Assembly: GCA_965153455.1 (NCBI GenBank)
Contig: OZ234498.1
Span: 15,748,001-15,812,000 of the forward strand
Reading direction: 5' to 3'
DNA length: 64,000 bases
Source of the DNA: Sphagnum compactum
Lineage: Eukaryota; Bryophyta; Sphagnopsida; Sphagnales
Part shown: positions 12,375-27,559 of the stretch, one piece after another
How positions within the stretch are numbered: position 1 is the stretch's first letter
How the letters are laid out: each line of letters starts with the position of its first letter
Made by a program: the position numbers and the translations under genes
Notes under the pieces: generated by a model
Database searches by the model: none
What the model saw: the letters and a program-made list of their open reading frames with translations, nothing else
Told to the model about the DNA's origin: nothing

Positions 12375-15367
12375 ATGCTTCGAAGAAGTACGCGGCTGCG
12401 CCGCGAATATTTGTACAGGAAGAGCCTTGAGGGCAAGGAACGATCTCTGTACGAGAAGAAGAGGAAAATTAAGCAAGCTCTTGCAGGTTTGTTTTTTTTT
12501 TCCTTTTTTTTGTTTTTGCAACTGTGCGAGAACAGCATTGTGGTTTCAGAGGGCAAGCTTGTGTACGCTTCTCTGGAAATCTGTTTTTTTTTCTTTTTTA
12601 ACATAAACAGTTGCGTTAGTACAAAACGGATTTCGTCATGGATTGATCTAGGGGAGGGGAGGTTGTGTTGTCACTTGTAGAGGGAAAACCTATTCCGACG
12701 GAGCTAAGGAATGAAGAGGCAGCTTTGCGTCAAGAAATCGATCTCGAGGACGAAATAACTGCAGGTATGTTATCAGATTGTGCAGTTTATTTGTTTGTTT
12801 GTCTTCCCATTTGGTTTTGTTAAAGGATTTTTTCTAGGGTTTAGGGTTCCCACCCCCATGTGCCTTTGTCTTAAATGCTTACTTTGTACAGGGGCAGAGG
12901 ACTAGATAAGATTAGGGTATTAGGTTTTTTTTAGCATAATATGCTCTTGCATTGTCCAGAGCAGTATGAAGGTGAAATTTGGCCATTTCCAATGTTCCAC
13001 ATTCAAATGCTTAAGATGGAAATGCCTGGAGCCATTCCAGATAGCTTTCCTGCCGGTGCTGAAGTCAGTAGGTGAGCCATCATCAATCACATCCCTTGAA
13101 TCTTGAATATGAAGTGGTGGCACTCATTAGATGGGAATGATTGTCTATTGATCATCAGAGTTCAAATCCACCATCGACGACGAGTATGCCCTGGCAGGGC
13201 AGCAAGACCCCAAGATTCTCATAACGACTTCTCGGGACCCCAGTAGCCGCCTCGTCCAATTTGTGAAGGTCTTCTCCCCACCCTGACTCTGTGGTATTCT
13301 CTCATCTTCATCGTTAAATGACCATAGGGAGGTGACTAAGGAACATGGGCTATATTTAAGATTTTATCTTTAGGGTGAACTTTGGTGCCAGTTTTATTGT
13401 TTTAGGGTCCTTGCTGCTAGTTCTATTGTTCTTTTGTTCTAGTTCTTCCCTTCTGTGTATTTCTTCTTCCCTGTTCTTCAATCCTTTCTCTGGGATTTCT
13501 TTATATTGATTTAAAAGGAAAATGTTTTTGCCTAGTCCTGATTACCTTAATCCTGAGTATGGAGATTTCTTGCTACTCATGAGAGTTGTATATTTCATCC
13601 TTGGGTTGATTGCATCATGAGTTAAAGCAGTATTTTGCAACATTTTGCTACCACATGGATAACTGCCTCTCTGAATGGCACTGGTTTGGTGGTATTATGT
13701 ATGCAGGAGTTGAAGATTGTGTTTCCAAACGCCCAGAGGATAAATAGAGGAGGCCAGGTATGGGACTTTTGGGTTCTCTGCATTTTAATTGCTAATCAAG
13801 TGAGGTTGCTAGCAGAGTGTGTTTTCCTCTAATACAACAAGAGTGAACACTTTAAAGTCACAAGGAAAGATTATATTTTGTACTCCTGTTAGTAATGTCA
13901 TTTTGTGATTTGACTATCTAGCTAAACTGGAACTCTTAGCAAATTGGATGTGGACTTGACAGGTAATATCAGAGATTGTTGAGTCTTGTCGGGCTAGTGA
14001 CTTTACGGACGTAGTCATGGTCCATGAGCACCGTGGGGAGCCTGATGGTCTAATTGTGTGCCATCTGCCTTTTGGCCCAACAGCATATTTTGGACTTCTC
14101 AATGTGGTAAGTGGAATACTCTCTTCTCTCCACAAATACCAAGTAAAACCAACTAACAATCAACTGCATCTGCATGCATGGAGGCTGATCATACCACTGT
14201 TGTGAGAAAGGAAAAATACACACTAGTATACCCACTCTCTAATAGACTATTCAGGAATGCACTTGTGCCTGTCTTGTCCATATGAGAATAATGTGAGTTT
14301 GCTGATATGTGACCAGGTGACAAGACATGACATTAAGGATAAGAGCGTTCTTGGTACAATGTCAGAGGCATACCCTCATCTTATACTCAACAATTTCAGT
14401 ACCAAGGTGTTTACATCTGCCTGCTGTATCCTTAAAAACCATGTGTTTTTCTTTGCGCCATATCCATGAAAAATTCATAACCTGCTCACCTTTAGACAGC
14501 AGTCCGTATTATATGATTCGCTAGATGTAGAGCATGCTAGTCTGTGACGCTCATCTGTGTTACCAGATTGGGAGTTAACAATCATTTGGGTTTTTGTGTG
14601 TGCGGAGGATACCAACAGCTTGGGCAGAGAACAGCCAACATTTTAAAGCACCTATTCCCAGTACCTAAGTCAGACTCAAAACGTATCATCACATTTGCCA
14701 ATGAGTCAGACTACATCTCCTTCAGGTGTGTTACTTTTGTCATGAGTTTCTGAAGGACACCATGGTTTAGGGTTTAGGTGTCTGAGGTCATGATTCCACA
14801 GCATTCTTTTCTTTCTGTAAATCTCACCTTTTTGAAATTCAAAACCTTTATTGTTTTTTTCAGCTGGATCTTGTATGTAGCAGCCTTGTAAATGTATCAA
14901 TGAAGTTGCTCATTTCTTAGAGATGGTGAAGAATTGGGAAACCTCTTGTGTACTCTGGCATGCTGGGTTGCTGATATGTTTGGGTGTGGAAATGACTAGG
15001 CACCATGTGTATGAAAAACCAGGTGGTGTGAAATCAATCGACTTAAAAGAAGTTGGTCCTAGGTTTGAGCTCCGGCTTTATCAGGTTTGCTAACATGATC
15101 TTGCTGTATTTTCTGAAGGCTCCTGACTCTTTGCAGGAACAGAGTATACGTTGTAGTTTTCCACTGTAATTTGTTTTTCTTAATCATGAAAATGGAGATT
15201 TCTTTGTTCTTATGAAATACTGTAATTTGTAGCATTGTAAATGTTTTACTGAACTACTACCTCTGGATATGCAGATAAAGCTTGGAACAGTGGACCAAGT
15301 GGAAGCCCAAAATGAATGGGTCATGAGGCCTTATATGAATACTGCGCGCAAACGGACAAAACTTTAA
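12375..15367 (+). CDS. IMP4: U3 snoRNP protein IMP4 (Brix domain)
   Basis: Component of the U3 snoRNP/SSU processome in the nucleolus, where IMP3 and IMP4 promote U3-pre-rRNA pairing for 18S rRNA processing. Nine exons join in phase: 12375-12486, 12681-12764, 13159-13268, 13707-13757, 13963-14106, 14317-14406, 14619-14725, 15000-15084 and 15275-15367, giving 291 residues, the usual IMP4 length. The N-terminus [20 protein letters not shown] is the family's basic helix. The Brix domain (about residues 80-265) shows [58 protein letters not shown] and [12 protein letters not shown]. The C-terminus is NTARKRTKL. The chosen ATG is the one preserved in the family. The gene is convergent with HEMC. 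Confidence 0.96.
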
Positions 15368-16159
15368 TTCCAGTTTCCCTGTCAGAATGTGCATTTAGTG
15401 TTTAAGTTGGCTAGATGGTAGTTGAAAAAGGATTACACGAGTTGGAAACAAAGAAAGAACTACAGAGTGGCATATGCTTTGAACATCAAAGGATGTATTA
15501 TTCTTGCCAACCTATATATTTCTTCCTTTCTCAACATCATTGTTCCTACTGCAGAATTGTGAAGGATGTATTATTTGCTAACCTCTATAATTCTTCCTTT
15601 CTCGGCATCATTGTTCTTACTGCAGAATTGTGCTTTGTTACATTTTTGTAGTCTCTTACATCTCTGAAACTAAATATCTACTACAGCCACAGAAGGATGT
15701 TCAGCTTGTGTGGTAGTGGTATGATTTGTAGTCATGATCCCGAATTTACATCGTGGTGAGACAGTTCAAGAGGTTACTTCAAAGTTGTAACCACCACTGG
15801 AAGAGTCTTTTGCATCCTGCCTCATCCTTGTACATTGCTTACCTTTCAAAATCGTGTGAAATTACATTGATGGGCTTACCCACCTTCGACATGGAAGCTA
15901 AATTATACCATAAAATAGGTGTGGAAGAGTCTTTTGCATCCAGCCTCATCCTTGTACATTACTGACCTTCAAAATCGTGTGACATTACATGGATGGGCTT
16001 ACCCACCTTCGACATGGAAGCTAAATTATACCATGAAATGGATGTAGTACATACCAGCAAGTGCAAAAGATCTATGTGGTACCCTCTATCAAATACTAAA
16101 CTTCTGTTGTTACTTTGAATGTGATTGATCACACTGTATCTTCTTATGTTGTGGGTCAT
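15368..16159. other. Intergenic 3' flanks of IMP4 and HEMC, with a tandem duplication
   Basis: The two genes end tail-to-tail 792 bp apart. The stretch has no coding exon I can support. It should contain both 3' UTRs, and it includes the ~123-bp direct repeat listed separately. Confidence 0.6.
15800..16046. repeat. Two-copy tandem duplication (~123 bp) between IMP4 and HEMC
   Basis: A block starting GGAAGAGTCTTTTGCATCC (about 15800) recurs at about 15923 with few changes. It runs through CCTCATCCTTGTACATT, ATGGGCTTACCCACCTTCG and GACATGGAAGCTAAATTATA to near 16046. The two copies look about 90 percent alike by eye, so the duplication is recent. Confidence 0.9.
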
Positions 16160-18493
<2,334 letters not shown>

Positions 18494-18649
18494 TTCCGCA
18501 GCACAGCGATGGTTCTTCCGCTACTGCGGGAGTGCGATGGCGGAGACTTGGGCGAGAGAGAGAGAGAGAGAAAACGCAGCAAATCCTTCTTTTCCATTTG
18601 CGCCGGGATTTGGTTTTGGATAATCTTTCATCCACCGTCCTCATCCATC

Positions 18650-20300
18650 CTCACGTCGCATATCCATCCATGAGCTTTCAAACTTCATCTATAATCAACA
18701 AGTGTGTTTTAATCCACCCAGGTATCATGCATCGTCCATCATGACCCATGCATCTCATACATCCATCCATGCATAACCCTAAACCACCCCTACCACAACA
18801 TCTAGAGCATTATTAATTTTCTCCTCTTCAATTTTCTTCGTAATTTTTTCATCCATGTTCCTTATCAATTGTCATATTACATATCCATCCATGAGTTTTC
18901 AAACTTCATCCATGATCAACAAATGTGTTTTAATCCACACCAATATCATGCATCATCTATCATGACCCATTCACCTCATACATCCATCATAACCCTAAAC
19001 TACCCCTACTACAACATCTAGAGCATCATTCATTTTCTCTTCTTCCAACTTTTTTCATAGATCCTTTATATGTTGTCCATGTTGCTTATATGTTGTCATG
19101 TCACATATCCATCCATGAGCTTTCAAACTTCATCCATGATCAACAAATGTGTTTTAATCCACACCAAATATCATGCATCATTTATCATGACTCATGCACC
19201 TCACACATCCATACATAACCCTACTACAACATCAAGAGGGTAATAAAACTTTTCTTTTTTTTATCTTTCACTTTCCATAAATCTTTCATCCGCCTTCCTT
19301 AACCATCGTCACATCACATATCCATTCATGACCTTTCAAACTTCATCCATTATCAACACATGTTCTAATCCACAACATCATGCATCCATCATGACCCATG
19401 ATGTTCTGCATACATCCATGCACCCTACTACTACATCTAGAACGTTATTAATTTCTCTTTTCAATTTTCATTTTCTATGTATCCTTCATCCATGACCTTT
19501 TTAATCCATTGTTATGTCACATATTCATCCATGACCTTTCAAACTTCATCCATAATCATGAACATAATTTGTTTTAATCCACAATATCATACATCCATAC
19601 CCTACTACAACATCTTCAAGGTTATTATTTTCTCTATCAACATTCATTCTTTGTAATCCTTCATCTTCATATGTTGTCATGTCACATATCCATCCATGAC
19701 CTTTCAAACTTCATCCATTTTCAACTTCATTATCATCTTCCAACTTTTTGTGTGACTCACCATCCTTTCACCACATGTCCATCTGTGACCTTTGAAACTT
19801 CATCCATAATTAACAATGTTTTAGTCCACATATCATGCAACCTCATATATCCATACCCTATTATAATCTTGAGGGTTATTAATTTCACATTTCATTTTCA
19901 TCATCCAAGATTTGTCAATTCAACATCCTTTTGGCTTCCACCCATCATGTGAAATTATGTTCAAATTCATTTTGGTTCTTAAACACATATAACCACCCTA
20001 TGTGGACATTTGTTTCAACAATAATTAATTGAAAAACATTATCCCTAAACAACAATGTTTCAACCCATGTGTCTTGCATCATTACCATGCACTTCATACA
20101 TCCATACTTACTACATCTAGAGGGTTGTTATTTTCTCTTTCAACTTTCATTCTCATCATCCAACTTTTTGTGAGGTTCACCATTGTTTTGACACATTTCC
20201 ATCCATGACAATTCAAACTTCATCCAAAATCAACAATGTTTTAATCCAACTATCATACATGCATGGCCCATTCATCTCATACATCCATACCCTATTATGA
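18650..20300. repeat. Degenerate tandem array, unit ~200-225 bp
   Basis: A marker segment CATATCCATCCATGAGCTTT followed by CAAACTTCATCCATGATCAA recurs near 18658, 18880, 19104, 19316, 19520, 19684 and, more degenerate, near 19775 and 20186. Spacing drops from ~225 to ~165 and then 90 bp as units shorten. Each unit also carries TCATGCATC..., CATGACCCATGCACCTCA and CTACAACATCTAGAG segments. No open coding frame is maintained. The array lies just upstream of HEMC exon 1. Confidence 0.9.
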
Positions 20301-20859
20301 TTAAACCTTAAAATTTTATTATTTTATGTTTGAACTTTCATTCTCATCATCTAGTTTTTTGTCAATTTGCCATCCTTTTGGCTTTCACACCCATCATGTT
20401 ATTATGTTCAAATTCAATTTCATTTTTGAAATACTTAACTACCCTATGTGGACATTTTTGACAATAATTAAATTTAAAAAAGAAATGTCTATAATTTGTA
20501 GAATTTTCATTAGAAACATGTAATTTTAAGGATGAGAATAAAATAAAAATTTCAAAATTCATACAAACATATTTGAATTGAATTATTAATTCTTCTATTC
20601 TTGTTATCAAGCCTCGAAAAGTAAGCAATGAACATTTCAGACAAACACAAGTTTTGTAGTTGACTTTATATGTAACAACTTATGATATGCAAGACATCTA
20701 TTGGGTAAGTCTAGTTTGTTCAAGAAATTAGATATGGTTTAGTAGAAAAAATAATGACCTATTGACATCAAGGTGTCAAAATTAGTAACCTTATGATAAA
20801 TTGGGCTTCTTTGGTACCATATACATGATAGATTGTTTTGATGTTGTTTTATGTTGGCA

Positions 20860-21110
20860 AAAACTAAAGCTTGGCTAAACTTTGGTTAAACTAAAACTTG
20901 ACTAAACCTTGGCAAAAACATTGGCTAGATAAAAAATTTGCTAAAGCTTGGATAAACCTTGACGAAATTTTGATTAAACCTTGTTTAAATATTGAAAAGA
21001 TTAAAAGTTGGATATACCTTGGTTAAACATTGGCTAAATTAAAACTTGACTAAACCTTGGCTAAACTTTAACAAAATTAAAATTTGGTAACTTAGTAAAA
21101 CATTGGTTTA
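20860..21110. repeat. Short minisatellite of CTTGGCTAAAC/CTTGACTAAAC units, ending in (TA)n
   Basis: Degenerate units of roughly 14-25 bp built on TTGGCTAAAC, TTGACTAAAC and TTGGTTAAAC are repeated through the segment. A short TATATATATATA run follows at about 21112. No coding signal. Confidence 0.7.
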
Positions 21111-21636
21111 TATATATATATATAATATTCATAGTATACCATTAATGTATTTAAAATATTTTAACAAATTATTATAGATGTATCCTTTCATATACCCCTA
21201 ATATTCTCCTAATACAACTAAAACAAATTATTTGTGACTAAATTTTGGTTCATAATCTGACTATTGATAATTATTAACCTATTTTTGAATGAAAAAATCC
21301 TTAAAACTAATCCATATAGAAGGATGAAACTTTGAATAGTCACATTGTAGTTGCAAGATAGTCACAAAGTTTGCAAATGTGGTCAATAGTTTGAAAATAA
21401 TCACAAACTACACATAGTCACAATGTAGTTGCAAAATGAGTGGTTACCAAATACAAGATTTCAACTAGTGTGAATGTTTACAACCATGATCCTTGCCCTA
21501 TTCAAAATGGTTTGATTTTTCATTTCTTTTACATCATTTGATGTGGTGTATTTGTAGTGGTGACTTGTCATGGTATTTCATGCATTTACCAGAATTTGTT
21601 GAGTGCCCTTGATAAAAATTCACCTCCCCTATGACT

Positions 21637-23420
21637 TTAAAAGACATTAATTGGTTTTCTTTCACTAGTTTCAATCAACATATAAAAAGTTTTAAACCTT
21701 TCAAGTGCTCTAGACTTCAACAAGAAAAAGAATGTCCAAGTTTTCCTCAAATAGTCATTTGTAAAAGTGATAAAATATTTAGACCCTCCTAGTGATGGAT
21801 GTCGAAATGGACCACATAGATTTGTGTCTATTAGTTCATTTTGTTGTGATGTTTTCATCACATTCTTCTTTGGTGCATTCTCGTTGTGTTGGTTGCGCAA
21901 AATGCATCCATCACAAATCTCCGCATTAATTGGAATGTGAGGCATTCCATTCAAATACCTTAACCTAAAAAGTTGGTGTAATCCTTGTAAGCCAATAATT
22001 ATACAGTTGATTGTTGTTCTACTAAAAGAAATAGTGACGTAGGTTGCTTATGTTTTGGTGGCATCACTATTTCCAACTTATACAATTCATTCACTAAATT
22101 TCTATGACTCACAACCAATATTTTATGAAGTGCAATTGCTACAACAATCCAACATGTATGTTTCCCAAACATCACAACATGCCCCATGTTCGCAATAACC
22201 GTTACTGACAATAAAATTTTCTTTACACCAAGCACATAAAGAACATTGCTCATGGTCTTTATTTCATTTTGGTATGCAACTACAATGTTGCCCTTGCCAT
22301 ACACCTTATGTGTGTGACCAACAATAGACTTAACAATTGCAAAATCTACCATCTTTTTTACATTGCTAAGATATGTAACATCCCCAGTTACATGGGTAGA
22401 AACCCCATAGTCAAGGTACTACTTGCTATCCTTGATCTTCTCTTGTTGGTGTATGGTCATCATTATTATTTCAAACTCCTAAAGATTGGGAAACTCCTCC
22501 TTTTTCAATGTGACTTAACATGTCCTTGGACTCCTTTAAATGAATAATATTGAGTTGTTGACGAGGTTCATGTGGGAAGTAAGGACATTCCTTCCCCTAT
22601 TGCCCAAGTCGATCATAATGATTAAAATTCCCAGGGCGCTAAAGAATATTTTGTGATAACCATAAGGGTTGTTTTGCTCATCTTCTTGTCCTTTGGTCTA
22701 TAAACCTTTCCTTGGGTTCGATCATCCTTGTCCTTTAATGTTTTGGCCTCCTTCATTAGTTTGACTTCCTCGTCCTCATATAAGGTTTCATTGGTGGTAT
22801 GAAGCTACCTAATTTTATGTTGTTGTTCCTCTAAAAGCAATTTGGCTAAAAGTTGTCAAACATAGACATTTGATTTTCGATTAATACAACTTGAATGAAA
22901 ATTTCAAAAAGAATATGGCAAAGAATTAAGTGTGATTTGCACAAGTTTATTTTTGTCTATCAATTCTCCAATGTTGACTAGTTGTGTGTGATTTCCTTGA
23001 TTTTTTTCAAGAAATCAACAATTGGAAATGTTTCCTCCATCCTTATGGATAAGAATTTATTGATGAGGTACAAACTGTAAGACACAACAGAAATCCCACA
23101 AATGTAATCCCAACATCATTACATGGTTCCTCTTAGAAATTGGACAGAAACTCAGAACATAATAGGTGAGTTTCAAACAACTCTTGCAACATAAAGGATC
23201 AAAACATTTTGATTGAAGTGATGATTATTGCTAATGCCTTGTATTTGTGTCTAATTGTTGTAGTTGCAATTATGGTTGTTGTAATACATTTTTAGCTGCT
23301 AAAACACATCTTCACCATCTCCTAATGCTTCAACCTCTCTTGTGTTGGCTTCTTCAACTTGTGCACCAAAGTTTACTCCCTGGTCTTGGTCATGTACATG
23401 ATTAATTCAAGATCCCAAAG
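21637..23420 (-). pseudogene. Ty1/Copia retrotransposon remnant (gag, protease linker, start of integrase)
   Basis: Minus-strand frames show Copia polyprotein pieces in the correct order. A decayed gag region (about 23400-22560) includes a zinc-knuckle-like GKECPYFP. A protease-adjacent region (22352-21999) reads HKVYGKGNIVV and NVLYVLGVKKILLSVTVIA. The pre-integrase and integrase start (21954-21637) reads CDGCILRNQH, LCGPFRHPSLGGSKYFITF and NDYLRKTWTFFF. The reading stops near 21637; no reverse transcriptase or RNase H follows on that side, so the copy is truncated within integrase. I found no convincing LTR pair. Confidence 0.8.
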
Positions 23421-26190
23421 ATTTTCTTTCATAAAGACAATCCTGATTTTCACCTTTTAGATTCCATAATTACTCGCACCTTCTAATTTGCTTGAATTCT
23501 TGATGGTGATATTATTTAGAAATTACTCTTGACTCATGACTAAATGTTCTTCACTTCCCTTTTCACTTGGGAATATTTTAGAATTGCTAACTTTTGTTCA
23601 AAAACATTATAACAATATAAAGTAAAAGAAAACACTACTGATCTTTTGTCAACCTTACTTTGATGACATGAAAATTTGAATCATTACTTTTAATAATGCT
23701 TGAGATACATTGAAAAAATCAATAATATGTAGTGTATATATACATGCATACCTTAATTTGGATGATGACAACACCATGATGACAACACCATTTTTTGATC
23801 TATTGTTATGTCTAAGCATGATAAAGTATACCAAAAAAGTAGTCCTACGAGAATTTAATTTCAAAAACAGTTTCTTTTTAATATTCACATTCAAAAATAT
23901 ATTAAAAACATATTTAAATTGCATTTTGAAATCATAAAGTTCTTCAATGAGTTTATTGTAAGTTGAACATAAAGTTTGAAGAATTTATATATAAAAAAAG
24001 TGGATGAAAAGTATGTTCTAAATTGGTTGGTTGTTTAAATTTTCCAACATACTTTTACATTAACTCTTTGATAGATTATGACCATAATTTGAAAAGTTGA
24101 AATTGTATTCATACACATTAAAGTTTTATCAACTTGAAAGTACAATAATTCTAATTGATGTTTTACTTTCATGTACTTGTAACTCTATTTTGCAAAATTG
24201 TGACACATACTCTTTAGTACTTGCGTCTCAAAAACTGTACTCAAATGCATTTTTAAACATGTGGTTGTTCAATATTATGCAATGAAGTTAAAGAACTTCT
24301 AATTATTGGTCATTGATTTAAATAATATTCATGAATTCAATGTATTAAGGCATACCTTATGGGTACTTTCCAAAAAAGTAGCAAATGCCACTGATTGGTA
24401 TATTTTAGCATGCTTATGCTTTGTCAACATCATAATTCAACATAACTAATTTTATTATTTTAATATATAGTTATCTATTGATGTCCTTCGATCTTTAATT
24501 AAATTAAGAATGACCTTTTGAGTGTCTTCTTGTGTTAGAGAAAGCACAACATCCCTTCTCACTAAAAAATCAAATGTGATTCAATTAATATGCTCTAGCC
24601 AACATTGCTCCCTCGGCATCATCATCGTTTACAAAGCTACTTGAAGAAGATGAAAGCAACATAGGTTTGTTGCTATTCAAAAACCCAAACATGAGCAATT
24701 TTGAAATGCATCATCATCATCATAACTCCAAAGGTGCAACACTTGAAGTCAAGAACAAGGAGGAGGAGGACATGCTTCCCAATGTGACAGGATAAATAGA
24801 TAATGAAGAAGGAGTTGATCCAAGTCTCCTCTTTTGATAAGACATAATAATATTTAAGAAAGTAATTCTTGCACATGATCATCATTTCATTCAATAGCAA
24901 CAATTTGGAACAATAGAAGAAATATGAAAACCAAATATGCAACATATATGCAACATGACATGTATTGGAATTGGGGCAAGGACATTCCACCAGTCTAAGG
25001 AAGGTGAAACTTCTCTTGGCATGGAACCTAAATGAGACAATTTGGTTTCACTTGTTTCGTATCTTGCCTTGTGAAACATGTTAGTTTGGTAACATATTAC
25101 ACCAACAAATTTTTTGAGTCAAACTATGAGCTTTTTGGGTTCATATCACCATCGGTACTTACTACTCCTACGTTGAATAATAGTTAGTAAATAATTATAA
25201 TTTTAGAGATGTTTGATGAAGTTACGCCATTTATGATACTTAGATGGTGAAAATTTGTGGAAGGAAGTCATTTTTTTAGCATAATTCATAATTATAAAAT
25301 ATTGATATAATTCATAAGGTGGGCTATTAATTCATAAGGTGCACAATGTCATTTAAGTTTTCCATTTAAGAAATTGAATTTCCATGAAAACAACCCACAC
25401 CTACCTATCTTTTTCTCATTTGACCACCACTAGTTGTGCAAAGCAAAGAAAAGCCCAAGTCTTATGTGTAGTGTTATGTGTGGTGTTTCCTTTTTTGTAT
25501 GTTGTGTGTAGACACTAGAAATATTGTGCAAGCTTGAGCAATTGCAAGCATGGGTTATTTTCTTTCAATTTTGTGATATTGAGAATTTGTTGATTTTTTT
25601 CACATATAAAAATAAAGTAGTAGAATTTACATTAAAAATTTAAAAATTCCAAAAGTTTCTAAATTCTTTTGTTGAATTTAAAAAAAAAATTGTCACAAAA
25701 AAAAATAATACATTGGTTGCAAGTCGTGTAAGAAAGACACACGCACTTGTAATCATATAAAATTTGTTTTTGAAAATGTAACCGATTGCCGTGATTCTCC
25801 ATGGTTTTGTCACCCACAATGAACAATTTATTTATTGAAAATTCTTTCATTCTCAATCCTTTTGTCGAGAACATGGAATCTAGATATGCATTGCAAAGCT
25901 TGAGTGTTTTCTCAATATCCAATGACATGTGCGCACTTATAATTGTATGTAGTAATGTGTAAGGTAAGGCATGAGGTTCAAGGCATTCTATAAGTGCGGG
26001 GCTTGGCATGAGGTGCCATGAGCCAAGCGCCAAGCCCCAAAATTTCAAAGATGCCCTGGAATTTCTGGCCATCTTGGCTTAACCATCCATGGAAACTCAT
26101 TACACTTTAGATATGGATGAACCACAACTGAGTTACCTAGGGTAACCTATCCTCTAAACCCTCCTACTTGATCAAAGACCTAAGAAGACC
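23421..26190. other. AT-rich gene-free DNA
   Basis: Nothing coding is supported. Frames are short and interrupted, and composition is strongly A/T-biased. The segment at 25900-26100 has GCCAAGCCCCAA-like short repeats but no recognisable gene. Confidence 0.5.
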
Positions 26191-26199
26191 TTAGACCTA

Positions 26200-27180
26200 C
26201 ATTCGGCCTTCTCTAAGGGCATTTGGATGATGCTAGAAGCATAGGAAGCCCTCAATCCGAGACCACGGTGCCTCTAGAGGCCTTTGGAAGTGGTTGATCT
26301 GAGACCATCAGGCCTCCTCTTGGGCCTTCTCTAAGGGCATTTGGATGATGCTAGAAGCATAGGAAGCCCTCAATCCGAGACCATGGTGCCTCTAGAGGCC
26401 TTTGGAAGTGGTTGATCTGAGACCATCAGGCCTCCTCTTGGGCCTTCTCTAAGGGCATGGATGATGCTAGAAGCATAGGAAGCCCTCAATCCGAGAGACC
26501 ATGGTGCCTCTAGAGGCCTTTGGAAGTGGTCGATCTGAGACCATCAGGCCTCCTCTTGGGCCTTCTCTAAGGACATTTGGATGATGCTAGAAGCATAGGA
26601 AGCCCTCAATCCGAGAGACCATGGTGCCTCTAGAGGCCTTTGGAAGTGGTTGATCTGAGACCATCAGGCCTCCTCTTGGGCCTTCTCTAAGGGCATTTGG
26701 ATGATGCTAGAAGCATAGGAAGCCCTCAATCCGAGAGACCATGGTGCCTCTAGAGGCCTTTGGAAGTGGTCGATCTGAGACCATCAGGCCTCCTCTTGGG
26801 CCTTTTGGATGATGTGAAAATCACTAGAGTCTATCAGTCAGAGACCATCGCGGCCTCCTCTAGGGGCTTTTTGGATGATGCAAGAAGCACAAGAAGTACT
26901 CAATTAGAGACTACAGGGCCTTCTCTAGAGGCCTTTGGACAACACAAGAAACACTGGAAATCGTCAATCAGAGACCACTCAGCCTAGATGAAGCACTGGA
27001 GGTCATTAATAAGGGCCTATTGGATGACCCCAGAAGTACGGGAAGATGTCAATCAGAGAGCATCAGACCTTCTCTAAGGGCCTGTGGATGACAGGAGAAG
27101 CACGGGCAGCTCTTAAATAATCGGCCATTGGGCCTCCTCTAAGGGCCTTTAGGTGACACGAGAAACCGTCGATTAGCCGT
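26200..27180. repeat. Tandem array, ~118-120 bp unit, five close copies then degenerate ones
   Basis: Units carrying GGATGATGCTAGAAGCATAG, GAAGCCCTCAATCCGAGA, GTGCCTCTAGAGGCCTTTGG and CCATCAGGCCTCCTCTTGGG recur at about 26223, 26342, 26458, 26578 and 26698. More diverged units then run to about 27180. Close copies differ mainly by 2-3-base indels. The consensus shows no long open frame and is GC-richer than its surroundings. Confidence 0.95.
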
Positions 27181-27308
27181 CGATCAGAGACCATCGGGTC
27201 TCGTCTAGGAGCCTCCTTCGATAGTAGTAGGGACTCAAGAGTTGGGAAGACGGCCAAATTCGCTCGGAGTTTAGGGACCTCACAAAGGACTGGAGATGGA
27301 CGACGAAC

Positions 27309-27430
27309 GCACTTCGCCCGCTTCGTAGGGACGACGATCGCACTTCGACCCCTTTGTAGGGACGACCGAAGCACTTCGCTCCCTTCGTAGGGACGACCGA
27401 AGCAGTTCTCGCGCTTCGTAGGTCCGGCAG
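27309..27430. repeat. Short tandem array, 31-bp unit
   Basis: Four units built on GCACTTCG(N)CCCTTCGTAGG + GACGACCGAA start at about 27309, 27340, 27371 and 27402. Because 31 is not a multiple of three, each minus-strand frame reads a similar peptide motif (FGRPYEG / RSSLRRGRS) in turn. These open frames are therefore a by-product of the repeat and not a gene. Confidence 0.9.
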
Positions 27431-27559
27431 GAGCATCGTCTTCTTCGTCTTGTCCGGCTCGACCCGCCCACCAGGAGCCGCTTTGAGAGGCCGTCGGCGC
27501 AAGCAAAACGATTGTAGCAGCACCGCATACTTACAATCATCAATACACAAAAGTAAGTG

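Noticed and set aside
12546-12680. Alternative IMP4 exon 2 after the TTTCAG at about 12550
   Set aside because: It reads [10 protein letters not shown] with no family match; the acceptor at 12680 gives [10 protein letters not shown], as in IMP4 proteins.
27063-27550. Overlapping minus-strand frames of 87-147 codons
   Set aside because: Explained by the 31-bp tandem repeat, whose units read similar peptides in all three frames.
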